Under the pieces are notes generated by a model, which was given only the letters and a program-made list of their open reading frames with translations, ran no database searches and was not told the origin of the DNA. A DNA stretch of 64,000 nucleotides, taken from Gammaproteobacteria bacterium. GTDB lineage: Bacteria; Pseudomonadota; Gammaproteobacteria; Burkholderiales; Thiobacillaceae. Each line of letters begins with the position of its first letter. The first letter of the stretch is position 1. Position numbers and translations under genes: made by a program. Location: assembly GCA_018820765.1 (NCBI GenBank), contig JAHJNN010000002.1:1-64000 (forward strand). Direction: 5' to 3'. Shown here one piece after another: positions 32,031 through 39,799 of this stretch.

Positions 32031-32978
32031 ATGCGAGCCGCAACCAGTCTCAACATCGTGGCCACCCAGGCCGCGGACGTGGCGGAAGGGCCGAACCTGG
32101 CGCTTGCGCCCACGCCCGAGGTGCCGCGGCGCGCCGCCCCTTCGCCGGCCCAGTCGGCCGAGGTGCCGGCCCGGCGCGTCGCAGCCTGGTTGCGGAGCGC
32201 GCTTCCCAAGTTGCTGATGACGACGCTGTCGCTGGGCCTGTTCGTGGCCTTCTGGTACCTCGCCACCAAGTACAAGCTGGATTTCTACATTCGTTTCACC
32301 AATATTCCCAGTCCCGGAGAGGTATGGGACAACGCGGCCCGGCTGGCGCAAAGCGACAAGTTCTACAACAACATGTATGTCAGCCTGCGCCGGATTCTGA
32401 TCGGCTTCGGTATCGCCACCGTGCTGGGCGTGGCGCTGGGCCTGCTGATCGGGCAGTACCGCGGCGCCAAAGCCCTGCTGTTTCCGCTGTTTGAAACCTT
32501 GCGGCCGATCCCGGCGATCGCCTGGGTGCCGATGGCGATCATGCTGTGGCCCACCAACGAGACCAGCATCGTGTTCATCACCTTTCTGGGTTCGTTCTTT
32601 CCCATCCTGCTCAACACCATCCATGGCGTGAACAGCGTCGATCCGGTGCTGCTGCGTGCCGCACGATGCCTGGGCGCGACCGAATACGGGCTGCTGCGTC
32701 AGGTCGTTCTGCCCGCCTCCTTGCCCCACATCTTTACCGGGCTTGCCATCGGCATGGGGGTGGCCTGGGTATCCCTGATCGCCGCCGAGATGATCTCGGG
32801 CCAGTTTGGCATCGGCTACTTCACCTGGGAGGCCTACTCGCTGATCGAGTATGCCGACATCGCCATCGGCATGATCGTCATCGGCGTGCTCGGGCTGCTG
32901 TGCAGCGGCGCCATCCGGATCATGGGCAACATGCTGATGCCCTGGATGGCAGGCCCCACCCATGGAGGACAGAAATAA
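32031..32978 (+). CDS. ABC transporter permease, SsuC/TauC type
   Basis: A 315-residue inner-membrane permease with an unusual 60-residue alanine/proline-rich cytoplasmic N-terminus, then six membrane helices. The EAA loop that contacts the ATPase is RAARCLGATEYGLLRQVVLP (about residue 208). Stop TAA shares its last base with the ATPase start (TAATG). Imports the ligand of the preceding binding protein. Confidence 0.92.
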   Translation: MRAATSLNIVATQAADVAEGPNLALAPTPEVPRRAAPSPAQSAEVPARRVAAWLRSALPKLLMTTLSLGLFVAFWYLATKYKLDFYIRFTNIPSPGEVWDNAARLAQSDKFYNNMYVSLRRILIGFGIATVLGVALGLLIGQYRGAKALLFPLFETLRPIPAIAWVPMAIMLWPTNETSIVFITFLGSFFPILLNTIHGVNSVDPVLLRAARCLGATEYGLLRQVVLPASLPHIFTGLAIGMGVAWVSLIAAEMISGQFGIGYFTWEAYSLIEYADIAIGMIVIGVLGLLCSGAIRIMGNMLMPWMAGPTHGGQK

Positions 32979-33853
32979 TGACCCAAGCCGACGACATGCC
33001 CAATGCAACCGGCCACATCCTGGTCGATCACCTGCGCGTCCGCTTCGGCAGCAATGCGGCCGCGGTCGAGGCGGTGAGCGACGTCTCCATGGAGGTTAAG
33101 CCGGGCGAATTCGTCTCCATCATCGGACCCTCTGGCTGCGGCAAGTCCACCTTGCTCAACGTGGTGGCCGGGTTCGTCAAGCCGAACGAGGGCGCAGTGA
33201 CCATGGACGGCAAAACGACAGACAAGCCCAGTGCCGACCGCGGCATGGTGTTTCAGCAGTACTCGCTTTTTCCCTGGCTCTCCGTTCGCAAGAACGTCGA
33301 GTTCGGTCTCAAGCAGAAGGGGATGGACGCCAACCACCGTGAAGAGGCGGCCCGCACGCTGCTCGGTCTGGCCGGTCTGCTGGCGTTCGAGAACCACTAT
33401 CCCGACCAGCTTTCCGGCGGCATGAAGCAGCGGGTCGGCATCGTCCGAGCATTGGCTACCAGCCCACAGGTGCTGCTGATGGACGAGCCCTTCGGTGCAC
33501 TCGATGCGCAGACCCGGGTCGTGATGCAGCAGATCCTCACCAACATGTGGCAGCGTTTCCGCATCTCGGTGCTGTTCATCACGCATGACATCGACGAGAG
33601 CATCTTCCTGTCGGACCGGGTTTACGTGATGACGGCGCGGCCAGGCCAGATCAAGGCCGAGATTCCCATCTCGCTGCCGCGGCCGCGCACGCCCGACATG
33701 GCGTTGAGTCCTGAGTATCTCCAGATCAAGCAGCAGCTACGCGACCTGATCAGCGAGGAAAGTCTCAAGGCCATGGGCGGCGAACTCAAGGACAGCGGCC
33801 TTGCGGGCTTCGGTATGGAGGTCGGCCCGCAGGGCGTCGCCGAGTTGATCTAG
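32978..33853 (+). CDS. ABC transporter ATP-binding protein, SsuB/TauB type
   Basis: A 291-residue ATPase. Walker A GPSGCGKSTL, Q-loop FQQYSLFPWL, signature LSGGMKQRV and Walker B LLMDEPFGALDAQ are intact. The C-terminal 35 residues are longer than in typical SsuB. The stop codon lies inside the left arm of a 26-bp palindrome that separates it from the flavoprotein fusion gene. Confidence 0.93.
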   Translation: MTQADDMPNATGHILVDHLRVRFGSNAAAVEAVSDVSMEVKPGEFVSIIGPSGCGKSTLLNVVAGFVKPNEGAVTMDGKTTDKPSADRGMVFQQYSLFPWLSVRKNVEFGLKQKGMDANHREEAARTLLGLAGLLAFENHYPDQLSGGMKQRVGIVRALATSPQVLLMDEPFGALDAQTRVVMQQILTNMWQRFRISVLFITHDIDESIFLSDRVYVMTARPGQIKAEIPISLPRPRTPDMALSPEYLQIKQQLRDLISEESLKAMGGELKDSGLAGFGMEVGPQGVAELI

Positions 33854-33894
33854 ACAATAGGCCGGCACGCCGGCCTGTTGTCTAGATCAACTTG
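33841..33894. other. Near-perfect 26-bp inverted repeat after the ATPase gene
   Basis: Left arm 33841-33866 pairs with right arm 33869-33894 with only two non-Watson-Crick (G-U type) positions and a 2-nt tip. It overlaps the ATPase stop codon. There is no T-run, so it is not a standard terminator. Its right end overlaps the operator-like site at 33890. Confidence 0.85.
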
Positions 33895-33909
33895 TTATGA
33901 CATGTACTG
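33890..33909. promoter_or_regulatory. Second copy of the GntR-locus operator-like site
   Basis: ACTTGTTATGACATGTACTG matches the site at 26291-26310 at 18 of 20 bases in inverse orientation. ACTTGT and ACATGT are 10 bp apart. It ends 20 bp before the chosen start at 33930 and covers the alternative ATG at 33897. Confidence 0.65.
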
Positions 33910-33929
33910 CCAACGTGAAAGGACGAGCC

Positions 33930-36900
33930 ATGGCACCGACCCTGCAGCTGAATCTTGATGGATTCGAATACGAGGACGTGTATCGGGCAGCGCAGCTTCC
34001 GCTTCTGGACACTCGCTTCGACGAATGGCTTGCCGGGCGCAACGGCGCGCTCCATGTGCGCTACCGCGACTACCGGAACGGGGGCGGTCTGCGCGGGCCC
34101 GATGAGTCGAGCCTGCTGATTGCCGTTGCGCGCGAACTGGAGGATTTTCTGGTGGCGGCGTTCGGCGTCGGTGAATCGCGCGATGGCCTGCGCGCAGCGC
34201 AGGAACGCGACGCGGTCGTGCATGCCTTCAAGCGCGAATTCGTCAAACGCCGCATCCGCAAGAAACACACGGAGCCGGCGCGGGACTTTATCGAGATCGA
34301 TGCGCTGATCCCATCGCAGCCGGATGCCGACCGCGAATGGAGCGTGGCCCGGTTCTGGGCCGATGCATCGCAGGCCGGCAACGCGGCGCAGTTGGGACTA
34401 CTGGAGGAATGGCTGCACGTCGCCTGCCACAGCGAAGCTGGCCGGGCGGCGACGTCGGGCTGGGTCAGCCTCGCCATGCCGCAGGCCACCGATTACTTCA
34501 AGCTGGTGCCCATCGTACAGGTCCCAGGAGACGCCGCGATCCGCGTGGAAGGCGCTGCCGCCCCGCGTCGGCGGGATGGCTTCGATCTGACCGATGGCCG
34601 CCCCGGCCTGCGCGAAACCATGGACCAGGTGCACTACTGCATCTACTGTCACGACCATGCCGGCGATGTCTGCTCGCACGGATTCTCCGCCAAGGAAGGC
34701 GAGGGCTTTCGCGCCAACCCGCTCGACGTATCGCTTTCCGGCTGCCCGCTGGAGGAGCGCATCTCGGAATCCCACACGCTGAAGCGCGACGGCTATACCC
34801 TGGGCGCGCTGGCGATGATCATGCTGGACAACCCGCTGCTCCCCGCCACAGGTCATCGCATCTGCAACGACTGCATGAAAAGCTGCATCTACCAGAAGCA
34901 GGATCCGGTGAACATTCCCGAAATCGAGACGCGCATCCTGACTGACGTGCTTGGCTGGCGCTGGGGCTATGAGCTCTATTTCACGCTGACGCAATGGAAT
35001 CCGCTCAACCGCGCGCGGCCGTATCGCCTGCCGTACAACGGTCGCAACACCCTGTGCGTCGGCGCCGGCCCGGCCGGCTTCAATCTCGCGCACCACTTGC
35101 TGCAGGAAGGCTTCGGCGTGGTGATCGTCGACGGCCTCAAGATCGAACCGCTGCCCTCGGCGCTGTGCGACGCCAGCGGACGGCCAACGAGGCCGGTGGA
35201 GCATGTCGCCGAGCTGTATCAGCCGCTCGACTCGCGCACCTCTTCAGGGTTTGGCGGGGTTGCGGAATACGGCATCACAGTGCGCTGGGACAAGAATTTT
35301 CTGACCCTGATCCGGCTGGTGCTCGAGCGCCAGCCTGCCTTCCGCGTCTATGGCGGCATCCGCCTCGGCGGCACGATCACGCTGGAAGACGTGCCCGCGC
35401 TCGGGTTCGATCATGTGACGCTGGCGACCGGGGCGGGGCGGCCCACCGTTCTGCCGGTGCGCAACAACATGGCGCGCGGCATGCGCCAGGCGAGCGATTT
35501 TCTGATGGCGCTGCAGCTCACGGGCGCGGCCAAGCGCGACAGCCTCGCCAATCTGCAGGTTCGCCTTCCCGCGGTGGTGATCGGTGGCGGCCTCACCTCG
35601 ATCGACACCGCCACCGAAGTGCAGGCCTACTACATCCGCCAGGTGGAGAAGGTGCTGGCGCGCTGGGAGGCGGTCGGCGAAGCCCGTGCCGGCTTGTTCG
35701 ACGCCTACGAGCGGGGTGTGCTGGATGAATTCCTGGCGCACGGCCGGGCGGTGCGCGCCGAGCGCGAACGCGCGCGTGCAGCCGGCGAATTGCCAGATTT
35801 CACCCCGTTGATCCGCGCTTGGGGCGGCGTCACCGTCGTCTACCGCCGCGCCATGGCAGAGTCGCCGGCCTACCTGCGCAATCACGAAGAGATCATAAAG
35901 GCACTGGAGGAGGGCATCTACTACGCGGAAGGTCTGGAGCCGACCGAGGCGGTCCTCGACGAGCATGGTCACGTGCAGCAGCTTCGCTGTGCGCGCACGG
36001 AAAGTGGGGAACAGGTCTCGTTGCCGGCCAGGGCGGTGCTGGTGGCAGCCGGCAGCATTCCCAACACCGTGTACGAGCGCGAACATCCGGGCACGTTCGA
36101 GATGGACGGCAAGTTTTTCGCTGCCTATCGCATCGACGGCGACGGGGAGAGGGTGTGGGTGCCGTCCGCTGGACACAACAAGAGCGCGCAGCCGGGATTT
36201 TTCACGTCTTACTGTGCGGGCAGCCTGCGCGTGTCCTTCGTCGGCGACAATCATCCCTGGTACCACGGCAGCGTGGTGAAGGCGATGGCGTCGAGCAAGC
36301 ATGCGGCGCGCGACATCACCGCGCTGCTGCGGGGGCACGATTCACAACCGGCGGCCGCGCCAGATCAAGCCGCATTCGATACGTTCGCCGTGTCGCTCGA
36401 CGCCGCCTTGTGTCCCGAGGTGGTGGCGGTCGAGCATCTGGCGCCGCATCTCACCAGCCTGACTGTGCGCGCGCCGCAGGCGACAAAGCATTGGCTACCG
36501 GGGCAGGTGTACCGGCTGCAGAACTTCGAGCGGCACGCGGAACACGTGGCGGGGCAGATGCTGGCGATGGAGGGCATGGCCATCGATGGCGTGCACGTGG
36601 ACAAGGCGCGCGGCGAAGTGCAGCTGCTCATCAACAGCGTGGGCGTGTCGAGCCGGATTGCCGCGTCGCTCAAGCCCGGCACGCGCGTGATTCTGATGGG
36701 GCCGACCGGAACCGGTCTACCGGTGCCGGAAAATTCGACCCTGACGGTGGCGGGCGGGCACTCCGCCGTGACCAGCACGGTGGACGGCGCGGCGATGTGG
36801 CGCGCCGCAGGCAACCGCATCGTGTTCATCGGACACTTCCGCGATGCGGAGCGGGCGCGCGCAGTGCAGCGCGTGATCGAGATCCTGACCGATCAGGCGA

Positions 36901-37469
36901 TCTGGGTGCTGGACGAAGGCCCGGCCCTGAAAATGCGGCGGCAGCAGGATGCCTGCTTCGTGCACGGGCTGGAGGAGTTTCTGCGGTCCTGCGCCGAGAT
37001 GGACGCGAGCTTCGCGAACTGGGTGCACCAAACCGACCAGTTCATCCTGTCGGATCACCCGCAATCCATGGAAACCTTCCGCACGATGCTGCGTGCCGAC
37101 CTCAAGCCGCTTCTGAAGCCGGGCTTCAATGCGATCGCCGCCGTCAACAGCCCGATGCAATGCATGATGAAGGAAGTTTGCGCCCAGTGCCTGTGCCGTC
37201 ATGTGGACAGCGCGACCGGCGAGCCGTCCAAATTCGTCTTCTCCTGCTTCAACCAGCATCAACCCCTGTTTGAACTCGATTTCGGGAACCTGCATGCGCG
37301 CCAGGGGCAAAACAGCGTTCAGGAAAAGCTGTCCAGTGCCTGGCTGGCCCATCTCATGGACGGTCGGCGGGTGTCTGAAGGTGAACCGGACAAGACGTCC
37401 CCGGCGATCTGTGAAACCGTCATGGCGCCGACGGATCGGGCCGGATGCCGGGAGGGTGAGGTGCCCTAG
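33930..37469 (+). CDS. GltD/NfnB-PyrK/NfnA-like fusion oxidoreductase
   Basis: A 1179-residue soluble flavoprotein. The start at MAPTLQLNLDGF has GAAAGGA 6 bp upstream. Residues 1-220 match no known domain. C237/C240 (CIYCHDHAGDVC), GCPLEERI and CNDCMKSCIY form GltD/NfnB-type iron-sulfur sites; GAGPAGF (about 378) binds FAD and GGGLTSIDTATEV (about 552) binds NAD(P)H. From about residue 815 a second module has an FNR-like FAD/NAD fold (PGQVYRLQN, VAGGHSAVTSTV) and a C-terminal cysteine cluster C1078, C1084, C1087, C1089 as in PyrK/NfnA. NfnAB bifurcates electrons between NADH, NADPH and ferredoxin; the fused order here suggests ferredoxin:NAD(P)H exchange for the neighbouring ferredoxins. Confidence 0.8.
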   Translation: MAPTLQLNLDGFEYEDVYRAAQLPLLDTRFDEWLAGRNGALHVRYRDYRNGGGLRGPDESSLLIAVARELEDFLVAAFGVGESRDGLRAAQERDAVVHAFKREFVKRRIRKKHTEPARDFIEIDALIPSQPDADREWSVARFWADASQAGNAAQLGLLEEWLHVACHSEAGRAATSGWVSLAMPQATDYFKLVPIVQVPGDAAIRVEGAAAPRRRDGFDLTDGRPGLRETMDQVHYCIYCHDHAGDVCSHGFSAKEGEGFRANPLDVSLSGCPLEERISESHTLKRDGYTLGALAMIMLDNPLLPATGHRICNDCMKSCIYQKQDPVNIPEIETRILTDVLGWRWGYELYFTLTQWNPLNRARPYRLPYNGRNTLCVGAGPAGFNLAHHLLQEGFGVVIVDGLKIEPLPSALCDASGRPTRPVEHVAELYQPLDSRTSSGFGGVAEYGITVRWDKNFLTLIRLVLERQPAFRVYGGIRLGGTITLEDVPALGFDHVTLATGAGRPTVLPVRNNMARGMRQASDFLMALQLTGAAKRDSLANLQVRLPAVVIGGGLTSIDTATEVQAYYIRQVEKVLARWEAVGEARAGLFDAYERGVLDEFLAHGRAVRAERERARAAGELPDFTPLIRAWGGVTVVYRRAMAESPAYLRNHEEIIKALEEGIYYAEGLEPTEAVLDEHGHVQQLRCARTESGEQVSLPARAVLVAAGSIPNTVYEREHPGTFEMDGKFFAAYRIDGDGERVWVPSAGHNKSAQPGFFTSYCAGSLRVSFVGDNHPWYHGSVVKAMASSKHAARDITALLRGHDSQPAAAPDQAAFDTFAVSLDAALCPEVVAVEHLAPHLTSLTVRAPQATKHWLPGQVYRLQNFERHAEHVAGQMLAMEGMAIDGVHVDKARGEVQLLINSVGVSSRIAASLKPGTRVILMGPTGTGLPVPENSTLTVAGGHSAVTSTVDGAAMWRAAGNRIVFIGHFRDAERARAVQRVIEILTDQAIWVLDEGPALKMRRQQDACFVHGLEEFLRSCAEMDASFANWVHQTDQFILSDHPQSMETFRTMLRADLKPLLKPGFNAIAAVNSPMQCMMKEVCAQCLCRHVDSATGEPSKFVFSCFNQHQPLFELDFGNLHARQGQNSVQEKLSSAWLAHLMDGRRVSEGEPDKTSPAICETVMAPTDRAGCREGEVP

Positions 37470-37535
37470 ATCCCGCAACGGTCTGCCCCTGGGTTAGCTG
37501 ATCCGATTGGCGTAGCGGGGCGTAAAAGAAATTGC

Positions 37536-37583
37536 TTGACATTGGTTCTAACACGAACTAAATTTGGTTCGTGTTAGAACCAA
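37536..37583 (+). promoter_or_regulatory. marR promoter with embedded palindromic operator
   Basis: A perfect -35 TTGACA (37536-37541), a 17-bp spacer and TAAATT (37559-37564) form the promoter. The spacer TTGGTTCTAACACGAAC (37542-37558) is repeated exactly as its inverse at 37567-37583, so the 17-bp arms flank the -10. A bound MarR dimer would occlude the promoter. Confidence 0.88.
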
Positions 37584-37594
37584 ATGAGCAAGCG

Positions 37595-38035
37595 ATGAGC
37601 CAGCCAACCGACTTCCTGCCGACCGTACAAGCCTTGGTGCAGTGCTACCAGGCGTTCGAGGCCTACTCCGCCGCGCACATCCGTGCGCTGGGGCTGACGC
37701 CGCCGCAGTTCGACGTCATCGCCACGCTCGGCAACACCGCCGGGATGACCGCCACCGAACTCGGCGAAAAAACCCTCATCACCAAGGGCACGCTCACCGG
37801 CGTGGTCGACCGCCTGGTCGATCGCGGCTGGGTCGAGCGCGCCGCGCACGGCAGCGACCGCCGCTGCCAGATCGTGCGCCTGACGAAATCCGGCGAAGCG
37901 CTGTTTGCCAAGGTGTTCCCCGCGCACATGGCGCACGTGGCCGCAGGCTTCGCCGGGGCGAGCGCGGCCGAGCATGCACGCTGGCAAACCGCCCTGCGCG
38001 CGCTGGAACAGCGGTTTAGAAGGGGGGCGGCATGA
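37595..38035 (+). CDS. MarR-family regulator
   Basis: A 146-residue winged-helix repressor starting MSQPTDFLPTVQ; an upstream GTG in frame (37571) lies inside the operator and is rejected. The recognition region (MTATELGEKTLITKGTLTGV) and wing (AHGSDRRCQIVRLT) are typical. It overlaps the cytochrome b561 gene by 4 bp and probably represses the marR-b561-yceI unit. Confidence 0.92.
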   Translation: MSQPTDFLPTVQALVQCYQAFEAYSAAHIRALGLTPPQFDVIATLGNTAGMTATELGEKTLITKGTLTGVVDRLVDRGWVERAAHGSDRRCQIVRLTKSGEALFAKVFPAHMAHVAAGFAGASAAEHARWQTALRALEQRFRRGAA

Positions 38036-38580
38036 GCGCCGTGATGCGTTACTCGACCCCGGCCGTCGTGCTGCACTGGCTGATGGCGCTGCTGATCTTC
38101 GCGGGCTTCCCGCTCGGTATTTACATGGTCGACCTGCCGCTGTCGCCCGACAAGCTGAAGCTCTACAGCTATCACAAGTGGATCGGCGTCAGCGTGTTTG
38201 CGCTGGTCGCGGTCCGGCTCGCCTGGCGGCTGACGTATACGCCGCCGCCGCTGCCCGAGGGCATGGCGGCCTGGCAGCGCCGCGCGAGTGCGATCGTGCA
38301 CGGGCTCCTGTATGTCCTGATGATCGCGATTCCGCTGTCGGGCTGGCTGATGAGTTCGGCCAAGGGTTTTCAGACGGTGTGGTTCGGCGTGCTGCCGCTG
38401 CCCGATCTGATCGGCAAGGACAAGGCATTGGGCGAGCTGCTCGCCGAGGTACACAAACTCCTGAACTTCACGTTGCTGGCCCTGGTCATCCTGCACGTGG
38501 CCGCGGCACTCAAACACCATTTCATCGAACGCCAGCCGTTTTTGCAGCGCATGGGCTGGGGCAGAAAGGAGCGCACATGA
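38032..38580 (+). CDS. Cytochrome b561
   Basis: A 182-residue four-helix membrane cytochrome that passes electrons from quinol, related to CybB. Haem-ligand histidines are likely in VLHWLMALL, YHKWIG, HGLLYVLMIAIPLSGW and LVILHVAAALKHHF. Co-occurrence with YceI genes is common; YceI proteins bind isoprenoid quinone-like lipids. Confidence 0.93.
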   Translation: MSAVMRYSTPAVVLHWLMALLIFAGFPLGIYMVDLPLSPDKLKLYSYHKWIGVSVFALVAVRLAWRLTYTPPPLPEGMAAWQRRASAIVHGLLYVLMIAIPLSGWLMSSAKGFQTVWFGVLPLPDLIGKDKALGELLAEVHKLLNFTLLALVILHVAAALKHHFIERQPFLQRMGWGRKERT

Positions 38581-39131
38581 AACCGACCACATGGGTTTTG
38601 CTGGCCGTATTGGCCGCGCCGGCGGCGCACGCGGTGGAATACCGCACGGTGCTGCCGGCACAGAGCAGCATCCGTTTCGAATTCCGTCAGATGGGTGTGC
38701 CGGTGAAGGGTGGCTTCAAGCGCTTCGCCACCGAGATGGCGTTTGATCCGGCCAAACCCGAGGCCGCCCGCGCGAAGATCGAAATCGACCTCGCCAGCAT
38801 CGACGCTGGCTCGTCCGAAGCCGACGAGGAGTCCGCCGGCAAGCTGTGGTTCAACCGCAGCGCGTATCCGAAGGCCACCTTCGTCTCCAGCCAGGTACGC
38901 GCGCTCGGCAACAACCGCTACGAAATGCGCGGCACGCTCACCCTCAAGGGCCGGAGCCGCGAGATGGTCGTGCCGGTGAGCTACATGCCCGGCAAGAACG
39001 CCGCCACCTTCGACGGCGGCTTCGTCCTCAAGCGCCTCGACTTCGGCATCGGCGAAGGCCTGTGGGCCGATGTCGCCACCGTCGCCAACGAAGTCCAGGT
39101 CCGGTTCCGCATTGCCGCCACCGGCAATTAA
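38577..39131 (+). CDS. YceI-family periplasmic protein (copy 1)
   Basis: A 184-residue lipocalin-like protein with a signal peptide (MKPTTWVLLAVLAAPAAHA) and the YceI barrel (SSIRFEFRQMGVPVKGGFKR, GTLTLKGRSREMVVPV). YceI proteins bind long polyprenyl chains. The start overlaps the b561 stop by 4 bp. Confidence 0.92.
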   Translation: MKPTTWVLLAVLAAPAAHAVEYRTVLPAQSSIRFEFRQMGVPVKGGFKRFATEMAFDPAKPEAARAKIEIDLASIDAGSSEADEESAGKLWFNRSAYPKATFVSSQVRALGNNRYEMRGTLTLKGRSREMVVPVSYMPGKNAATFDGGFVLKRLDFGIGEGLWADVATVANEVQVRFRIAATGN

Positions 39132-39160
39132 CCCCTCGTTCACCCCCCAAGGAGCACCGC

Positions 39161-39745
39161 ATGAAACTGAAAGCCCTCACCACCCTGACCGCGCTGGCCG
39201 CCTTTTCCGTCGCCGCCCAGGCCGCGCCCTCGACCTACAACATCGACAACAGCCACACCTATCCGCATTTCACCTACAGCCACCTCGGCTATTCCATCCA
39301 GACCCACAAGTTCGACAAGACCCGCGGCAAGGTGGTGATGGACTTCGATGCCAAGACCGGCTCGGTCGACGTGACCATCGACGCCAATTCGGTCAATACG
39401 GGCTTCCCCCTATTCAACGAGCACCTGCGGGGCGAGGACTATTTCGACACCGCCAGGCATCCGACCATCACCTTCAAGTCCAATAACATGACATTCAAGG
39501 GCAACACGCCGGTCAGCCTGACGGGCGACCTCACCGTCAAGGGCGTGACCCGGCCGGTGACGCTCGAGGTCACCCACTTCAAGTGCATGCCGCATCCCAT
39601 GCTCAAGGCTCCCGCCTGCGGCGGCAACGCGACGACCAGGATCAAGCGCTCGGAGTTCAACATGGGAAAAAGTGTGCCCTTCGTCAGCGACGAGGTCACG
39701 CTGACCCTGGCGATCGAGGCGGTGATGGAGCAGCCGGCGCAGTAA
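39161..39745 (+). CDS. YceI-family periplasmic protein (copy 2)
   Basis: A 194-residue protein with signal peptide MKLKALTTLTALAAFSVAAQA. The barrel starts STYNIDNSHTYPHFTYSHLG and contains GDLTVKGVTRPVTLEV. It has a two-cysteine loop (CMPHPMLKAPAC) absent from copy 1. The two copies are divergent in sequence, so they are not a recent duplication. AAGGAG precedes the ATG. Confidence 0.93.
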   Translation: MKLKALTTLTALAAFSVAAQAAPSTYNIDNSHTYPHFTYSHLGYSIQTHKFDKTRGKVVMDFDAKTGSVDVTIDANSVNTGFPLFNEHLRGEDYFDTARHPTITFKSNNMTFKGNTPVSLTGDLTVKGVTRPVTLEVTHFKCMPHPMLKAPACGGNATTRIKRSEFNMGKSVPFVSDEVTLTLAIEAVMEQPAQ

Positions 39746-39799
39746 GCCGGGCGGGGCGGTCTCCGGTAAAATGCGTCTTTAGCTGTCCGGATCGTTCCT

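Noticed and set aside
33897-33929. Earlier ATG for the fusion flavoprotein
   Set aside because: It lies inside the operator-like site and has no ribosome-binding site, while ATG 33930 has GAAAGGA at good spacing.
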